Translations under genes and position numbers: made by a program | DNA from: Coprinellus micaceus | Lineage: Eukaryota > Basidiomycota > Agaricomycetes > Agaricales > Psathyrellaceae | DNA: 64,000 bases | Assembly: GCA_951394405.1 (NCBI GenBank) | Contig: OX596339.1 | Span: forward strand, 3,720,001-3,784,000 | Reading direction: 5' to 3' | Notes under the pieces: model-generated | Databases searched by the model: none | Seen by the model: the letters and a program-made list of their open reading frames with translations, nothing else | Told to the model about the DNA's origin: nothing | Part shown: positions 43,308 through 55,090 of the stretch, one piece after another | How the letters are laid out: each line of letters begins with the position of its first letter | Numbering within the stretch: position 1 is the first letter of the stretch

Positions 43308-44609
43308 ATGTCTGATCCAGCACCTAAACCATGGGAAGCCTTCCCTCTTCCGGAACTGAACACACGTAGCCTCGATTCCGTCAATGCATACAACGAAGTC
43401 AGGAAACAACGCATCGATGCTGGAGAAACTCCTCCCCAGCCTCTAGCCGAATTTGTTCCGGGGACTCCACCCAGAAAAGCGACGTTCGACCAGATGAAAG
43501 CCGGTCTCGCCACCATGTCCCCTGGCTCGAAGGACGAATTCATGAAATCTTTGTTTGGAGAGATGAAAGACACAGACGGAGAAAAAGAAGGAGAAAAGAA
43601 GGACGATGTGATGGATGTGGATGGCGAAGGGTGTGCAGTTAATCATTCTTACCTCGTCGTTGATGATGACATTGTGCCCTACAACCCCGAGTTTCACGAA
43701 GGCGTAGCCATTCCAGACATTATCACCAACCTTCTCGTCTGCGGTCTACCTGTTCCACTCTCTTTATTCACCAATGCGACTCTTTCCAAGCTTAGAATCG
43801 ATCCCGCGATCACATTCGCCAAGCCGCTGGCCAAGCATGAGAAGAAATACGGTTCAGCGAAGATTCGCATCCCGGACACGTCGAAATATCCAAGCGACTC
43901 GACTCTCGATGACAAGCAGTGGAACCAGGCGGTCACCAACTTCAAGCGCTTCCTTCGCCGTCACGTCCAGCCCAAGGTTTTCAATCTCTACGAGAAACAT
44001 TTCACCAAGCTCATCGCTCAAGAAGATTTTTACGATGCCTTCGGAGCCATGCGAGCGATGGACGTTTTCTGGAGAGACCGTTTGGCCACGGAACGGATGG
44101 AGCACAACGACGAGGCATGGGACAGGGCTATTCTGAAGTACCGTCAAGAGCATTTCAGGCATGAACTAAAACGTCACCAAGCAGAGTTTCAATCCAACAC
44201 GTTTTCGTCTCAACGTCCTAGCAGGGATTATCGCAGCGACCGTCGTCAGAATCAAGACCCTTATCCACGTTCTTCCTTTCGTCGAGGCAACGCCCCCAGC
44301 TCATCGTCCTCCGGAGTCTCCACTCCTCGACGTGACCCATACTGTCTCATCTGTGGCAGGGACCACGAATTCAAAGAATGCCGTGAAAAGGAAACGACGA
44401 CTGGCAAATCGACGCTCTCGACGTGCAACTTCACCAAGACCGGCATCGTTAAACGAAGCGACTCCAACGCCATCGTTTGTCACGGCTTCAACCTCGGTCA
44501 ATGTCGTTACCCGCGTCATCGAGGAAACGACCCCTCGCACATCTGTTCCATTTGTCACAGCTCCGACCACTTCGCTCTCAACCGTCGTTGCCCCAAGGAG
44601 TTTGTCTAG
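43308..44609 (+). CDS. Gag-like protein of the DIRS-like element
   Basis: A 433-codon frame from the ATG at 43308. The first 130 residues are charged and include an acidic Lys/Glu/Asp stretch. Residues about 345-433 hold two Cys/His clusters: C-x2-C-x3-H-x4-C (CLICGRDHEFKEC) and a later C-x7-C followed by C-x2-C-x4-H-x6-C (CSICHSSDHFALNRRC), suited to binding RNA as in nucleocapsid proteins. The end overlaps the next frame, so the polymerase may be made by frameshifting, re-initiation or splicing. No stop or shift seen inside. Confidence 0.7.
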   Translation: MSDPAPKPWEAFPLPELNTRSLDSVNAYNEVRKQRIDAGETPPQPLAEFVPGTPPRKATFDQMKAGLATMSPGSKDEFMKSLFGEMKDTDGEKEGEKKDDVMDVDGEGCAVNHSYLVVDDDIVPYNPEFHEGVAIPDIITNLLVCGLPVPLSLFTNATLSKLRIDPAITFAKPLAKHEKKYGSAKIRIPDTSKYPSDSTLDDKQWNQAVTNFKRFLRRHVQPKVFNLYEKHFTKLIAQEDFYDAFGAMRAMDVFWRDRLATERMEHNDEAWDRAILKYRQEHFRHELKRHQAEFQSNTFSSQRPSRDYRSDRRQNQDPYPRSSFRRGNAPSSSSSGVSTPRRDPYCLICGRDHEFKECREKETTTGKSTLSTCNFTKTGIVKRSDSNAIVCHGFNLGQCRYPRHRGNDPSHICSICHSSDHFALNRRCPKEFV

Positions 44610-46981
44610 TCTACAGGCGGCCCATTTCGACCTCTCCACCGATTCGATTGACTGGGATTGGTCTTCTTCTCTCCAAAAGCTGTTTAATACGGCGTCCACT
44701 CCTTCCAATGTTTCCCTCATTGTTCATTCTGGTCGGATGTTTTTCTCTTCGCGACGAAATACATGTTTGCTGAATCTATTGTCTACAGCCTCTCATGCAT
44801 ATCACGACGTCGTTCACATGCCTTCGTCCTCATTCTTCTCGCACGCTACTGCTTCTCGTTTTGATCAGAACATCATCGACCTCATCATGTCTCATGCCTC
44901 TGCCTTCGGCGCCTTCCATTCGCAATCGTCCGCACTTGTCTCAAAATTCGTCAACTTGCTATCGTTCAACGACTCGTATGTTAAACTGAACCGCTACGTC
45001 TACCAAGACCAAGAAGTTATCATGGCCACTGCCTTCAATCATGACACCGATTTCTCTCGTATCCATACTCCTTACTCTGCCGATGCCTTTCAAATATACC
45101 TCGACGCCGCCAACATCAGACACCTCTACCCTTCTCTACCCTTCAAGCTTCGTCAGGGCCTCTCTCTGGGCAACCTGAATCACATTGACGTATCATACAC
45201 ACCGGACAATCTGAGGTCGGCGGATCCTCATGTCGAAATCATCAACAAATATATCCAAGAAGAACTAGACCTCGATCGATTCTCGGGCCCTTTCACCAAG
45301 GAACAACTCGAGGAGAAGATTGGTTGTTTCCGTTCGTCGCCGCTTCAGATAGTCACCAAGATTTCCGGACCTGGCAAACCCCCCAAACATAGAGTCTGCA
45401 TTAATCTTTCGTATGCCGGAGAGCCCGGATTCTCTATCAATGATCTCATCGATTCAGACGAGTATCCTATGCGCTGGGGCACTGCAGAGGAGTGCGCCTA
45501 TTTGGTATGTTCTTACTTCACATGTTCTCCCAACGTTTGTTGCCTTCGTTGTTTCCAACACTCAGCACCCTGTGGACGTGGTATGTTTGCGGAACGGCCT
45601 TCGCCCATCAAAGTCCTTAGCGACAATGATGTCAGGCAGATAGCCACGTGATCATACTACTAGACTGGGTTGGCTACAGTCTACTGTCTCACGACCTTTC
45701 TTCCCCTCTCTCTCTCCTCTGTATTGCATTCGTCCTCTCACTATCGCTCACCAGGTGGCCATTGCTCCCCCCGGCGCGCAAGCATGTACTCTAGACATTG
45801 AAGGGGCATACCGCACGGTTCCGGTCCGTCCCGATGACAAACGCTTCCTCATAGTCAAACACAACGGTTTCTTCTACCTCAACCACGATGTTCCCTTCGG
45901 CCTTCGCAACGCCTCCGGCTTACAAGGAGAGGTTGCCGACGCTATAGTTGATTTGTGGCATGCGCTGGGCATGGGTCCTATCATAAAGTGGGTAGACGAC
46001 TTTGTATGCTTTCGCTATCCCTCCCCACATGGCACCTTCTACGCCACGTCAGATGGACGCGTTTTCCGTTATCTTTACAATCTCGACCTTCTCAAAGCCG
46101 CGACCAGTCCCCTTGGTGTTCCATGGCATTCCGAGAAGGGTTCGCCATTCGGCGACTCGTTTACCTACCATGGCTTCGATTGGCACATCCCTTCCAGAAC
46201 TGTTTACCTTCCCGAGGATAAGAGGACTAAACTTCTTGACAAGATTTCGCCCTTCCTCATTCCCAACAAGACCCACACTCTACACGCTGTCCGATCTCTC
46301 ATCGGTTCCCTCTGCCACACCACATTCGTTCATCGTGAAGGCAACGCTTACCTCAACAATCTCTACCACTTCCTCAAACGATTCCCCCGAGTTTCCAGCC
46401 GTGAAGAGCACCTTGTTGCGCACCATCCGAACGACTACACGGTCAATGATTGCAAATGGTGGCACGAGCGTCTCAGCATCCCATCCTTCTCCTGCAGCGT
46501 GGCCCTCCGCCCCCCAACCCAGGACTTCGACATCTGGGTTGACGCTTCTACGTCATGGGGCATCGGTGTTCTCTTCCGAGGGAGATGGGACGCATGGCAG
46601 TTCACTACCAACTCTTTGCAGCAGGGTACCGGGCGCAACATCGCATGGCTTGAGTGTCTCGCCATTGAGTTCGTCGTGCGGGTACTTGTCGAGGAGGGCG
46701 TCCGAGACGCGGATGTCAGGATCAGGAGTGACAATCAAGGTGTCATGGGCAGTTTCGCAAAAGGATGGTCGAGGAACCGCTTCATCAATGACTCGCTTCG
46801 CCGCACGTTTCCGATTCTTATTTCGAATGATGTTTCTCTCACTATAGACTATGTAGAATTGAGTACCAATCTCGCAGACCCAATTTCGCGTGGCATAATT
46901 CCCCATCCCTCGTCTCGCATTACGTCTCATTTCCCTGTACCTGCCGCCATTGCACAGTATATCGTACCTTATTCCGGTTAA
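44610..46981 (+). CDS. Reverse transcriptase-RNase H of the DIRS-like element
   Basis: Two open stretches join across a GT-AG intron 45505-45754 (250 nt, TTG|GTATGT...CACCAG|GTGGCC) with frame kept. The first stretch is open from 44332 to 45651, but the part before 44610 overlaps Gag and is probably not translated this way. Visible RT motifs are LDIEGAYRTVPV (motif A Asp), DVPFGLRNASG (motif B) and KWVDDFVCF (motif C, VDD). RNase H residues follow in IWVDAS, LECLAIE, IRSDNQG and NLADPISRG, the DIRS-type pattern. Stop at 46981. The start codon is uncertain; the first ATG after the Gag stop in this frame is at 44740. Confidence 0.75.
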
Positions 46982-47149
46982 ATACCAGGTTGTTGATCTC
47001 GTAACTCCTCATCCCAGGCCACCCCCATCGCGATGCCGTCTCCATCCTTCTGCAGGTCATTGGCTGGTTTCTTTGACGTCGTCGACAATATTCCCCCTTC
47101 AGCACCTCCCAATGCCCCCATGCCGTTACCCGCAGTCCGATGACCTTCC

Positions 47150-47416
47150 ATGCCCAGCTCAGCGCCGCCTGCCAGACATCCACCGTCGTCGAATCTCTCC
47201 AAGCCCCGACAGCGTGCCCTCCTCACCCCCAACCCTCTGCGTCCCAAGGTCCTCAGTCACGAGCGTTTTCGCTCATGGACCACCCCATACGCGCAGGCGC
47301 GGGCTCGCTTGCAGGAGGAGGCCGGGATATCCACTGAGGATGCCCGTAAACTATTCGACGTTATGCTACATAGTCTGGAGCATTCTACCAACATCACGCT
47401 TTTCCGGCAGCCCTGA
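47150..47416 (+). pseudogene. Truncated tyrosine recombinase (N-terminal part)
   Basis: The frame includes LRPKVLSHERFRSWTTPYAQ and EDARKLFDVMLHSLEHST, resembling the N-terminal SAM-like region of recombinases carried by fungal DIRS elements. It breaks off after L-E-H-S-T, where the family normally continues into the core-binding and catalytic domains with the R-H-R-Y residues. None of that is found before 48,900. Confidence 0.5.
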
Positions 47417-48965
47417 GTTTATCGGACATAACTGATCAGTGAACGCCGGGCTGGGATGGCCTTCTACCCCTGATCTTATTGCGATCAGAAGCCACCATAT
47501 CTTACCAGCAATGATCCAGCCGATGACAGGGTGACAGGCCTGGCGGATGGACAAGACTCGCTCACATTTGGGCACATCGCGCTCGTCAAACATGTGGCGG
47601 CACAAGGACTATGTGTTTGGCGTTCTCGGCGATCGCGAGGGGTTTCTGGGGACGACATCTGAGGACCGTTTGAAGAGGTCAATGTCCCGTTTCCAATGCA
47701 CTCCCATTGCTTGCGATTGGCGCTTGGAGATAGGAAAAGTGAATACGGTTCAATGGCCGAAGAGTAAAGGGGGTAATGTACTAGCTAGCAAACTCTTGCA
47801 CACACTTGGGTGTTGTTTACTCGAGTACTTTGAGGCAATTACACAGATGCACTGGCACACAAAACCCTGTTGGATGGGAAGAAAGAGAGAATGTGGCGGT
47901 GTTCGCTTCGCGTCATCGCGCGGCTTCCATGCTCATCGGGGGTTCGAGAACGCTGAAGTTTGGACGCATAGTTGTGCCAAACCGCGTGGGTTTGCTCCTA
48001 GATGTCTGCATAGTAGGCGGGACTAGATACTCCCATCTAGAAGCCTATGGAAGTATCGAGAGCTTGACGAGTCTGGCCGGTAGAGAACTTTAGTACCGGG
48101 AGTCCTCCTGCAACACCACTTCTGTCATCCTCCCGCGATGTTCCAAGTGAGACACAGTCCCCGAGTCTATATTCCCGAGCGTTGAAAGGGATACTACCTC
48201 CCCCTCCCTCGCACGGACTCTGGCCCCTGCGGCCTGAGGCCTGAGTGATAGGGCCAAGGTTAACAAGGTGAGATTGCCGAATCACGGTCAAGTCCGAATT
48301 CAAGGCAAGGATAAGCCTAGAAACTGCGGCAGTTGGGCGTTTCACCACTCCCTGGATCGCGGGTTTACACGAGATCCTGAAATGTCGCCAGGGGAGGTGA
48401 TCGTCCAGGTATGCACAATAAGTGCTCGACGCCAACGTTCTGTTAAGTCCGAAGGGTCCAGCGTTCTGATGTTGTTCCAGGAAGTGCCAGGCAGTACCGG
48501 GACCTTCAGGGTCGAGCTAGGCATGTCTGAGCATCATGGGGCATCTCGGTCAGGTTTAATGATACGGTTGACGTTAGTGAGCCACCATACGCGTGTAGGG
48601 ACAGGATCGTCAGCATACTCGCCGCCTTGTCGCCTTGTCCGTAGCTCGAACAAGCGGTTTAGAACGGGGACTCCAATAACATTATCAACTATATATTGAT
48701 TCCCCCGCTTCCCATGCAAGGAAGTTCACTCAGTCGCGATGGCCAACGGCATCTCCATGAAAGCAATTCGTGCTTTGACTTTGGTGTCCCGATACTGCTG
48801 GCATATATAAGTTGTTGCTAATTGTTTCTAAAGACATGGCACAAAGATTTACAAACATCAACTATAAGTTACTAGGACTTTGAGTTGCCCATATGACACG
48901 GTAGCCCCTTCAAGGCTTTCTACTGCCCATAATGCCGGCTTATGGGCGACGACAAGAAATCAGGC
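47417..48965. other. Stretch without supported gene
   Basis: Open frames of 60-160 codons lie on both strands (for example 47547-48026 on +, 48037-48435 on -). None has paralogues here, splice support or a motif I recognise. Confidence 0.3.
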
Positions 48966-48970
48966 GGGTC

Positions 48971-50258
48971 CTAGTCCTCTTCGGATTCCTCGCCCATGGC
49001 TATAAGTTCACCTGGGCCTCTTTGCTGTTCCTCCGCTTGAACTTGAGTGGCGACTGGCCACACGTTGTCCCACGGCCCTTCCGAGCCCTCCCTCACCTGA
49101 ACTTTGAACAACCGACCATTGGTAAATCGCAAGGATCGGATGTTCATCCTCGGGCCAAGACTCGGAGTTACACACCAATGATAAGAAAACATTCCTCGGC
49201 GCAAGACCACAGCCTTGCATACCGAGCACTGGACAAAGGTCTTCCAGAAGGCCGCCTCATCCACCCCGCGCAAGAGGCTTCGGGTAACCTTCATCATTTC
49301 TTCCTCCATGGCCCTATTGCCGGGCTTCATCGGTGCGAACCCTTCCATTGATTCTTTCCGTTAGTTTTTGAACACTGCGTGATTATTCGTGGGGACGTAC
49401 AAGATTTCTTTCGGTGTTCGACAATCTTCAGTACCATTTGGGGCGGACACTCACTGTCAATCGAAGGACATTCCTTGCTTGTGGAAGAAAAGAGGTTGTC
49501 TTCGCAAAATGGCAATGGATCTGCTGAGGAAACGCCACCCCAATAGTCGGGTTGTTCAGTTCGATGCCCCGCTGCCATGTCAGGGTGACTTACCTCGTTC
49601 AGTGCAGACTTGCAGCCTCAAGCCACTCATGGGGTAGAACAATTCCAGGCAAACTGTGGAGGGAATGAATGAAAGCCAATAATAGGGTAGGATGTTGTTA
49701 CTCACGCACATACCCGCACTGCTGGTGCGAACACAACGCGACATACTGGCCCTTCAAGAAAGGGTTGGACTGGCCGTTGCCCTCCGAGGAGGTTACACTC
49801 GCTTCTTCGACTAGCCCAACGACGCATTCCGTGTATTCTTTGTCTTCAATGAAAGCACAAAGGCAGCAAGGTGCTTTGAAATCGTGTGTCCTTTGGTGTT
49901 GTTGAAGCATGCTCGGCGGAATCCTCTCTCCCGTCTCGTCATCGCACGGCCTGGGATCAACCGAATAGCAAATCAGCCACTCAAAACGCAGTGGTAGTGG
50001 TGATAATCGTACCAACGAAACTCCACCAAAGCCTTTCGATAGGAGTCGTAATGAAGGGGGACAGCTGGTTGGCTCGGAGTTCGACAATGGTGGTATTGTA
50101 TCTGACGAAGGAAGTCTTTGACGGTGGTACTGCCAGGGAGGGATGCTTGCATCGTAAGAAGATATCACGTTTTAGCAATGAGTACGGCCTTGAACACCCT
50201 CACCTTTATACCGCGCTACCAGGCTGCGCAAAACCCGTTCAACTCTCGGAGGTTCCAT
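48971..50258 (-). CDS. Unknown agaricomycete protein, Cys/His cluster (copy A)
   Basis: Complement of 50258-50204, 50032-49706, 49653-49594, 49523-49455 and 49353-48971 gives 297 residues with every frame closing; introns are 171, 52, 70 and 101 nt. Exon 2 carries FEWLICYSVDP, then a conserved CCLCAFIEDKEYTE and LKGQYVALCSHQQCGY. Exon 3 gives LCLELFYPM. Exon 5 has FWKTFVQCSVCKAV followed by H-W-C: C-x2-C...H-x-C, a plausible zinc site. The same layout is in copy B at 52557-53812. Such multi-exon proteins with these phrases are, as far as I recall, widespread and uncharacterised in mushrooms. Function unknown. The C-terminus is acidic. Confidence 0.65.
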
Positions 50259-50345
50259 GCGCAGGGCACTACAGTTGAGTTTCTGAGTCATTGAAGATGC
50301 CAACCATTGACTCACCGTCTGCGCACTGACAGCCTGTGGCGGCAT

Positions 50346-50690
50346 GGTGAGTTATGCCATTCCTCGACGCCAGTGCCGGGCGAGCGCATCTGAAGGGAAC
50401 CCGCGGCGACGTAAGGCCCAGAACTGGTGGGAGTCAGCTGGCGGGAGAAACTTGGGAGAAACCCGCTCACAGTCCCAACACGTGGCCAAGGAAATTGGGG
50501 AGGGTGGTAGTAGGAGCCGTGAAAATAGCAAACTCGCGGAGGCAAAGATGAAGTCAATATGTTGGCCCCGGGGCCAGGGCGCCCTCGAGATTGAAAGGGG
50601 TAGGTCGCTTTCAGGCTTCACGACCCTTTCTCAACGCGAACGCCGCGGCGGGTCTCAACTTTCGTAAGAGAGAGAAATCATCGCGCCCCT
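50346..50690. other. Stretch upstream of copy A
   Basis: Likely holds the promoter of the - strand gene ending at 48971. No motif stands out. An ATG at 50345 followed by a GTGAGT donor could be an alternative first exon. Confidence 0.3.
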
Positions 50691-50692
50691 TC

Positions 50693-50840
50693 CCATCCGA
50701 CTATGCACCCGTCCTTCCACTCCTGGTTCGGCTCCTCGCTTGGGCGGCTTCCCTCGCTGCGTTACGCCATCCGACTATGCACCCGTCCTTCCACTCCTGG
50801 TTCGGCTCCTCGCTTGGGCGGCTTCCCTCGCTGCGTTACG
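50693..50840. repeat. Perfect two-copy 74-bp tandem repeat
   Basis: Bases 50693-50766 are repeated directly at 50767-50840 (starting CCATCCGACTATGCACCCG). The copies look identical, so the duplication is recent. No gene covers them. Confidence 0.85.
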
Positions 50841-51725
50841 CCATGCGGCCATGTCCCGCCGTCCGGCGTGTCCGTGGTGCCCTTTGCAGATCTGGTATTT
50901 ATATTGCGCCCCACATGGAGCTGGGGTTGGTGGTACACGGAACGAGCAAGCCTGAAATATGTTAAGCCCGACGAGGACGCGTCGCCACTGGAGTAAATGG
51001 GTTCATTTCCATTGAAGCGGGGGCAGCGTCGGCTTCTAGTACCGAAGGCCCACACTCCCCATCGAAGCTGACGCTACTCCACTGCTCGGGATGGATGAGG
51101 GAAGTGCAGGGATGCGATAGCCTTTACGCTCCTTCGACTTAAGATGGTGCTGCGACCTGAGTCCCGGCTTCGGTAGAGTGTGTGATCGACACTACTGCAT
51201 AGTGCGCTGTGAGGAGCCGTGGAAGATGGGAGGGGAGATTCGAGAAAACGTGGCACAGCTCGGAGATTCGAAAACAAAGGGTAACATCGATGGAGCCACT
51301 TTGGAGATGGAGGCCGAGCCCCTTCCCAAGGACCTGGGGAAGGTGAGTAGCCATTCGCCCAACCGAGGTTTCGAACTCCCGCGATGTCAAGCTCTTGTCT
51401 CCCTCGTCACTTCTTCCATTCGTTCAAATCCTCTTCCCATTTTTTGCTTCGATGGACACAGTGGCCGAAGTCGAAGGTCCAGGTGTTGAGGAGTGGGTTA
51501 AAGGCGAATTCGTGTTTGAATAGGTGTTGCAACAGCGCATTCTTCACTTCTTCCTCCTCGCTCGAATATCCTTGACTGCAAGGCATCAGGGGTTGAGGAC
51601 CGCCGAATGCAGGACCGCCTCCCTCATGGCAGAAGACGAAGCGAATGACCCCTCAAGCTGTTTGCTCTGATGAAGTCGGTCCAGGCGTCCTTCGATGAAC
51701 GACAGCCCAAGCCCAGTCTCCACAC

Positions 51726-52258
51726 CTAAAATCTACAAGCGTAGTAGAGATTTTGAAGGTCGAGATTGGCGGATCCGAGGCAGCATGGGCCATCGTAGCG
51801 CAGCGACGACGAGGTGAGGTCAAGGAAAGGGTGGGTTGAAAGCGGCCCTTGAATGAGCCTAAGGTTTCCGTTAGCATCTCGTCCGGTGAGAAGGAGTGTA
51901 AAGCACATACCACTGCGTAAATGATCATGATGCGTGGTGCAGTGGACAGGCACAACAGGGGACCCTCTCATTCATCCACATATGATTGCCTTGTATTCTG
52001 AGTGGTCACTATCCGGGGCCGTGGAACAGGCAGTGGAATGCTAATCCTCCTCTCTGCCAGTGGTACGGTATCATCATAGGATGTGGCCACAGGACGTTCG
52101 GCTGAGTGTGAGGATCGATTCTTGCTCGAAGGTGATGGAGATCCTGAATTCGTTGATCTTCTTCGTCCCTTCCCTCTACGGTTGCCCACGCAGGGCGGAT
52201 CGTGACGGCACTTGAATGAGAAAGCCAGAAAATAGTGGGGGGCGGAAGAAAAGCACAA
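51726..52258 (-). CDS. Possible two-exon hypothetical gene
   Basis: The - strand frames 52258-51968 (Ser/Arg-rich, starting with a Cys-containing F-K-C-R-H-D-P-P-C) and 51971-51726 (ending D-L-Q-N-L-Y-Y-A-C-R-F) lie head to tail. I could not fix the splice junction and there is no recognised domain. It could be the tail of a larger gene or chance. Confidence 0.2.
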
Positions 52259-52556
52259 CCAACCCGATGCAACCTGATGCCACGCTCTACGTGAGAAAGG
52301 AATACTCTCAGCCTCTGCAGCGGGTTCAGATAACAGCCCTTGCCAAGTTGTCTAACTGAATTTCGGAGGCTCGACAAGCACTTTTCAACCTCATGGGCAA
52401 GTGCACATGACACAAGAAAACCACATCTATGACCGAGGAGTACAAGTACAAACATGTAGGAGAGGTCCCCCTTCCAGAGCCACTCGGTAAGGGACACACA
52501 AAGGCGGGAATATAGCGTTTAATCACAATTGCACACGATGACCCCACGCCGAAACT

Positions 52557-53812
52557 TTAGGGGAAGGAAGGGAAATCAAGATCACTGGAGGGTAAGAGAA
52601 AGGAAGAAGGGTCGATCGAGTTCCCGGACGCCTGGAAGTCGGAAACAGTCTCCCCTTCGTCCACTTCCGTTGGAGCAGGGCTTGACCGCAACGAATGGAG
52701 CCTGGGACTCTCAGGTTGATCTCCAGGAATGGCCTTGAGGCGAGCCCTGATGAAGGTTTTCGGCCTTGCGAAACGAGGATAGGGCTGACAGCCGTGCCTG
52801 GAGGTCTTGCCTTGAAGTTTGCAGGAATGAGTAGTGACCATGGTCCCTTTGAACATCACCTGTCTGCAGATAAGGCACTGGACGAACAAAGACCAGAACC
52901 TATTCTCCGAAACCCCCTCGCTGAGGTCTCGAATCAAAATCTGCTTGGGTTCCTGAGCCTCTTGAGGACTCATGCATGGCAAACCTGAGAGGAAAGGGCA
53001 CAAATTTCGATGAGGGAATCAGTCTCTTGCAATGTGATGGTAAAAATTGTACTTACGCCCTCCTTTCCCTCTTACAACCGCAGTAGACATTGCTTGAAAC
53101 AGGCCATCTGCGCCTCGAAACTTCTTGTCGAAATCCGAAGCGTGAAGGAGGTCCTGGGGAGGTAATGGAGAGTCTACATGATGCGTTCATTGCCCGAGCT
53201 CTGGGAGGAGGCGGACGGGACAGACCTCGTTCAAAGTAGAATCTCGTTTTCAGGAGATCGAACGAATAGAGTCGCTCAAGGCACACTGCACACAAGGGAA
53301 CGTAAGAATGGAGTTTGTCAGCACAAAGGGGAGTTTACTCACAGAAATACCCGCATCTTTGCTTGGCGCAGACGGCCACATACTCCCCTTTGAGGATTGA
53401 ATGGGTAGTTTCAGAGGTGTCAGATATAGCTTGGACGATCCCAATGCGAGCTTCGGTGTAGTCTTCTATGTCGATGAAGGCGCATAGGCAAGATGGGCCA
53501 CGGAATGTATGAGTACGTCGAAAGGATTCGAGCTTGCTGGGATGGATCCGCAATCCAGTTTCTGGGTCCAAAGGCCTGAGGCATGATGCAAGCTCACAAC
53601 CCAAATCGAAAGGGATAGAGAATAGGTGCATACCAAGCGTATTCCTCTAAACACTCGCCAACTGAATTCCAGTGAAGAAGGCGAGGAGTCTGGTGTTTGG
53701 TTTGAACTTGGCCAGTTTGGACCTGCCCCAAAAAGTGTGACAAAGCTATTTGAACTTCGGGGCACTGCTTCGAAGGGGGTGCCCTATCGCCCATAACCTT
53801 GGCGCTACTCAT
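52557..53812 (-). pseudogene. Unknown agaricomycete protein, Cys/His cluster (copy B), probably frameshifted
   Basis: Paralogue of copy A. Exons in complement: 53812-53723, 53646-53343, 53285-53226, 53153-53057 and 52984-52557. Exon 3 is 60 nt in both copies. Shared phrases: DPETG.RIHPSKLESF, CLCAFIDIEDYTE, LKGEYVAVCAKQRCGY, LCLERLY, and FWSLFVQCLICRQV followed by H-S-C. The exon 3/4 join is off by one base: exon 4 reads sensibly (LLHASDFDKKFRGADGLFQ) only in the phase that exon 3 does not supply. So B is a broken gene, has an error, or uses a splice site I missed. Confidence 0.5.
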
Positions 53813-53984
53813 CGTAGTTGCGAAGATGAAACAGAGCAAAGCGAGGCAAGTGAGACTGTGAAGGTGAAGTGCGGTTTACACCTCCTTTATATAGCACTGA
53901 GGAGGCTTGAGTGCGTTGACTCAGACTCGCAGCAACTCGGCGCTCGGTTGTAGCTTGACCGATTGTGACTAGACCGAGGAGTTT

Positions 53985-54075
53985 GTGCGGGCCAAGCGCA
54001 GGCGTGTTGCTGCGATACACCGCAGGGCGTTGCTGCGATACCCCGGCGCAGGGCGTTGCTGCGACACGCAGCATT
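53985..54075. repeat. Three-copy short tandem repeat
   Basis: The word CGTTGCTGCGATAC/CGTTGCTGCGACAC recurs three times (about 54005, 54033, 54053) with CGCAGG between, spacing 20-28 bp. It sits in the region upstream of copy B. No coding role seen. Confidence 0.5.
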
Positions 54076-54475
54076 GGGGATGGACTCGGAGTACCGGGGA
54101 GCACAGAGTCAATGTTCAACTAGACAGTTTCCTCTGGAAATTGCGAAAGGAGAGTGAGCCTCTAAGGGTTAGTCGAAACGATGCCTGGCGCTGGTGGAAG
54201 TAGTTTAAAGCGGAGGGTTTTAAAAGTCCGCTCGTCACATCACGCTCGGACATTCAACTTGTTAAGCGCTCACAGAGTCGAATGCCAAGATGATTGTGAA
54301 CACAACAAATTTTACATACTATAGGTCCCTGTACTGACTCGGAATATCGAGGTTTACTAAGATCACATTGAGATGGGACTGCCCCAGGAACCACCACTAA
54401 ACGAATCACCAAACGAGCGAACAATGTAGGGAAAGTAGGAGGCGTGGGTGAGTTGTACGACGTTAGGCCTACGGA

Positions 54476-55090
54476 CTAGACTGAAGGGGGCTCAAGGTAC
54501 GCGGCCCCGCAGGCGGTTGTAGCAACGGCTTCCAGACTGGCACGAATGTGCCGGGGAACCCGTTCCAGAACGGCTCCTAGGGCGCGGTGCTCTGCCAACC
54601 AGCAGCGTCGATAGTCATCCATAGATTCTGCTAGTTCTTGGATCATGCCTTGCGCCTGCCTCATAGAGCGGTTTGCTGTTTTTCCCGAAGCCAACAATCC
54701 CTTCAACTGTTCTGTTCTGGTGTGAAGGGCGGATTGAAGAGATTTTTCGCTATTCTCGAGTTGTTGGATACGTTGTCGTAAGGATTCGATGGTTGTGGGT
54801 CCCGGTCCGCCTTGGGCAACGAAATCGGCTGAAGTGTGGCCTTGCCCTTGAGTTTACTTGATAGCGAGTGAATGAAGTGCGACTGACTCACCTTCAGTTT
54901 CACAACGAGTCACGCCCTCCCCTGGAGATTCGAGGCCAACGCCTTCGGCAGACGCGTTGCCACCACGCTTTCCACCATGGCGCCGACGAGCAGTACTTTT
55001 CTTCGTGGGAGTGGGAGTAGCGGGATTACTGGAGACGTGTGTGCCGGAAGGTGTGGTCTGAGAGGACGGAGGCGAGTGAGAGATTAGCAT
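54476..55090 (-). CDS. Small coiled-coil protein, unknown
   Basis: Complement of 55090-54892 and 54846-54476; intron of 45 nt (GAAG|GTGAGT...CTCAAG|GGCAAG), frame kept, 189 residues. Residues 1-67 are Ser/Thr/Pro-rich with a basic patch KKSTARRRHGGKRGG, a possible nuclear signal. From about residue 75, the heptad-like run ESLRQRIQQLENSEKSLQSA and the Leu/Ala-rich stretch after it predict a coiled coil. No catalytic motif. Could be a DNA-binding partner or structural protein; not recognised. Confidence 0.5.

Larger units (their letters stand above)
43308..47416 (+). mobile_element. DIRS-like retrotransposon, 3' truncated
   Basis: Order on the + strand: Gag-like frame, RT-RNase H split by an intron, then the N-terminal part of a tyrosine recombinase. 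That order and the RT type fit the DIRS order of tyrosine-recombinase retroelements, common in Agaricomycetes. The recombinase stops at 47416 without its catalytic part, so this copy cannot encode a full set of proteins. I could not find its terminal repeats; the true ends are not known. Confidence 0.7.

Noticed and set aside
45955..46847. Second + strand frames inside the RT-RNase H gene
   Set aside because: Shadow frames of the RT frame that carries the VDD and RNase H motifs.
43130..47416. LTRs for the retroelement
   Set aside because: No direct repeat flanks it and the RT is of the DIRS type, which does not use ordinary LTRs.
47366..47605. - strand Cys/His-containing frame after the recombinase fragment
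   Set aside because: Looked like a metal-binding exon with a GTAAGA donor, but no neighbouring exon or relative could be found.
53970..54075. CRISPR-like short repeats
   Set aside because: Three irregular copies with no unique spacers of constant length, in a eukaryotic context.
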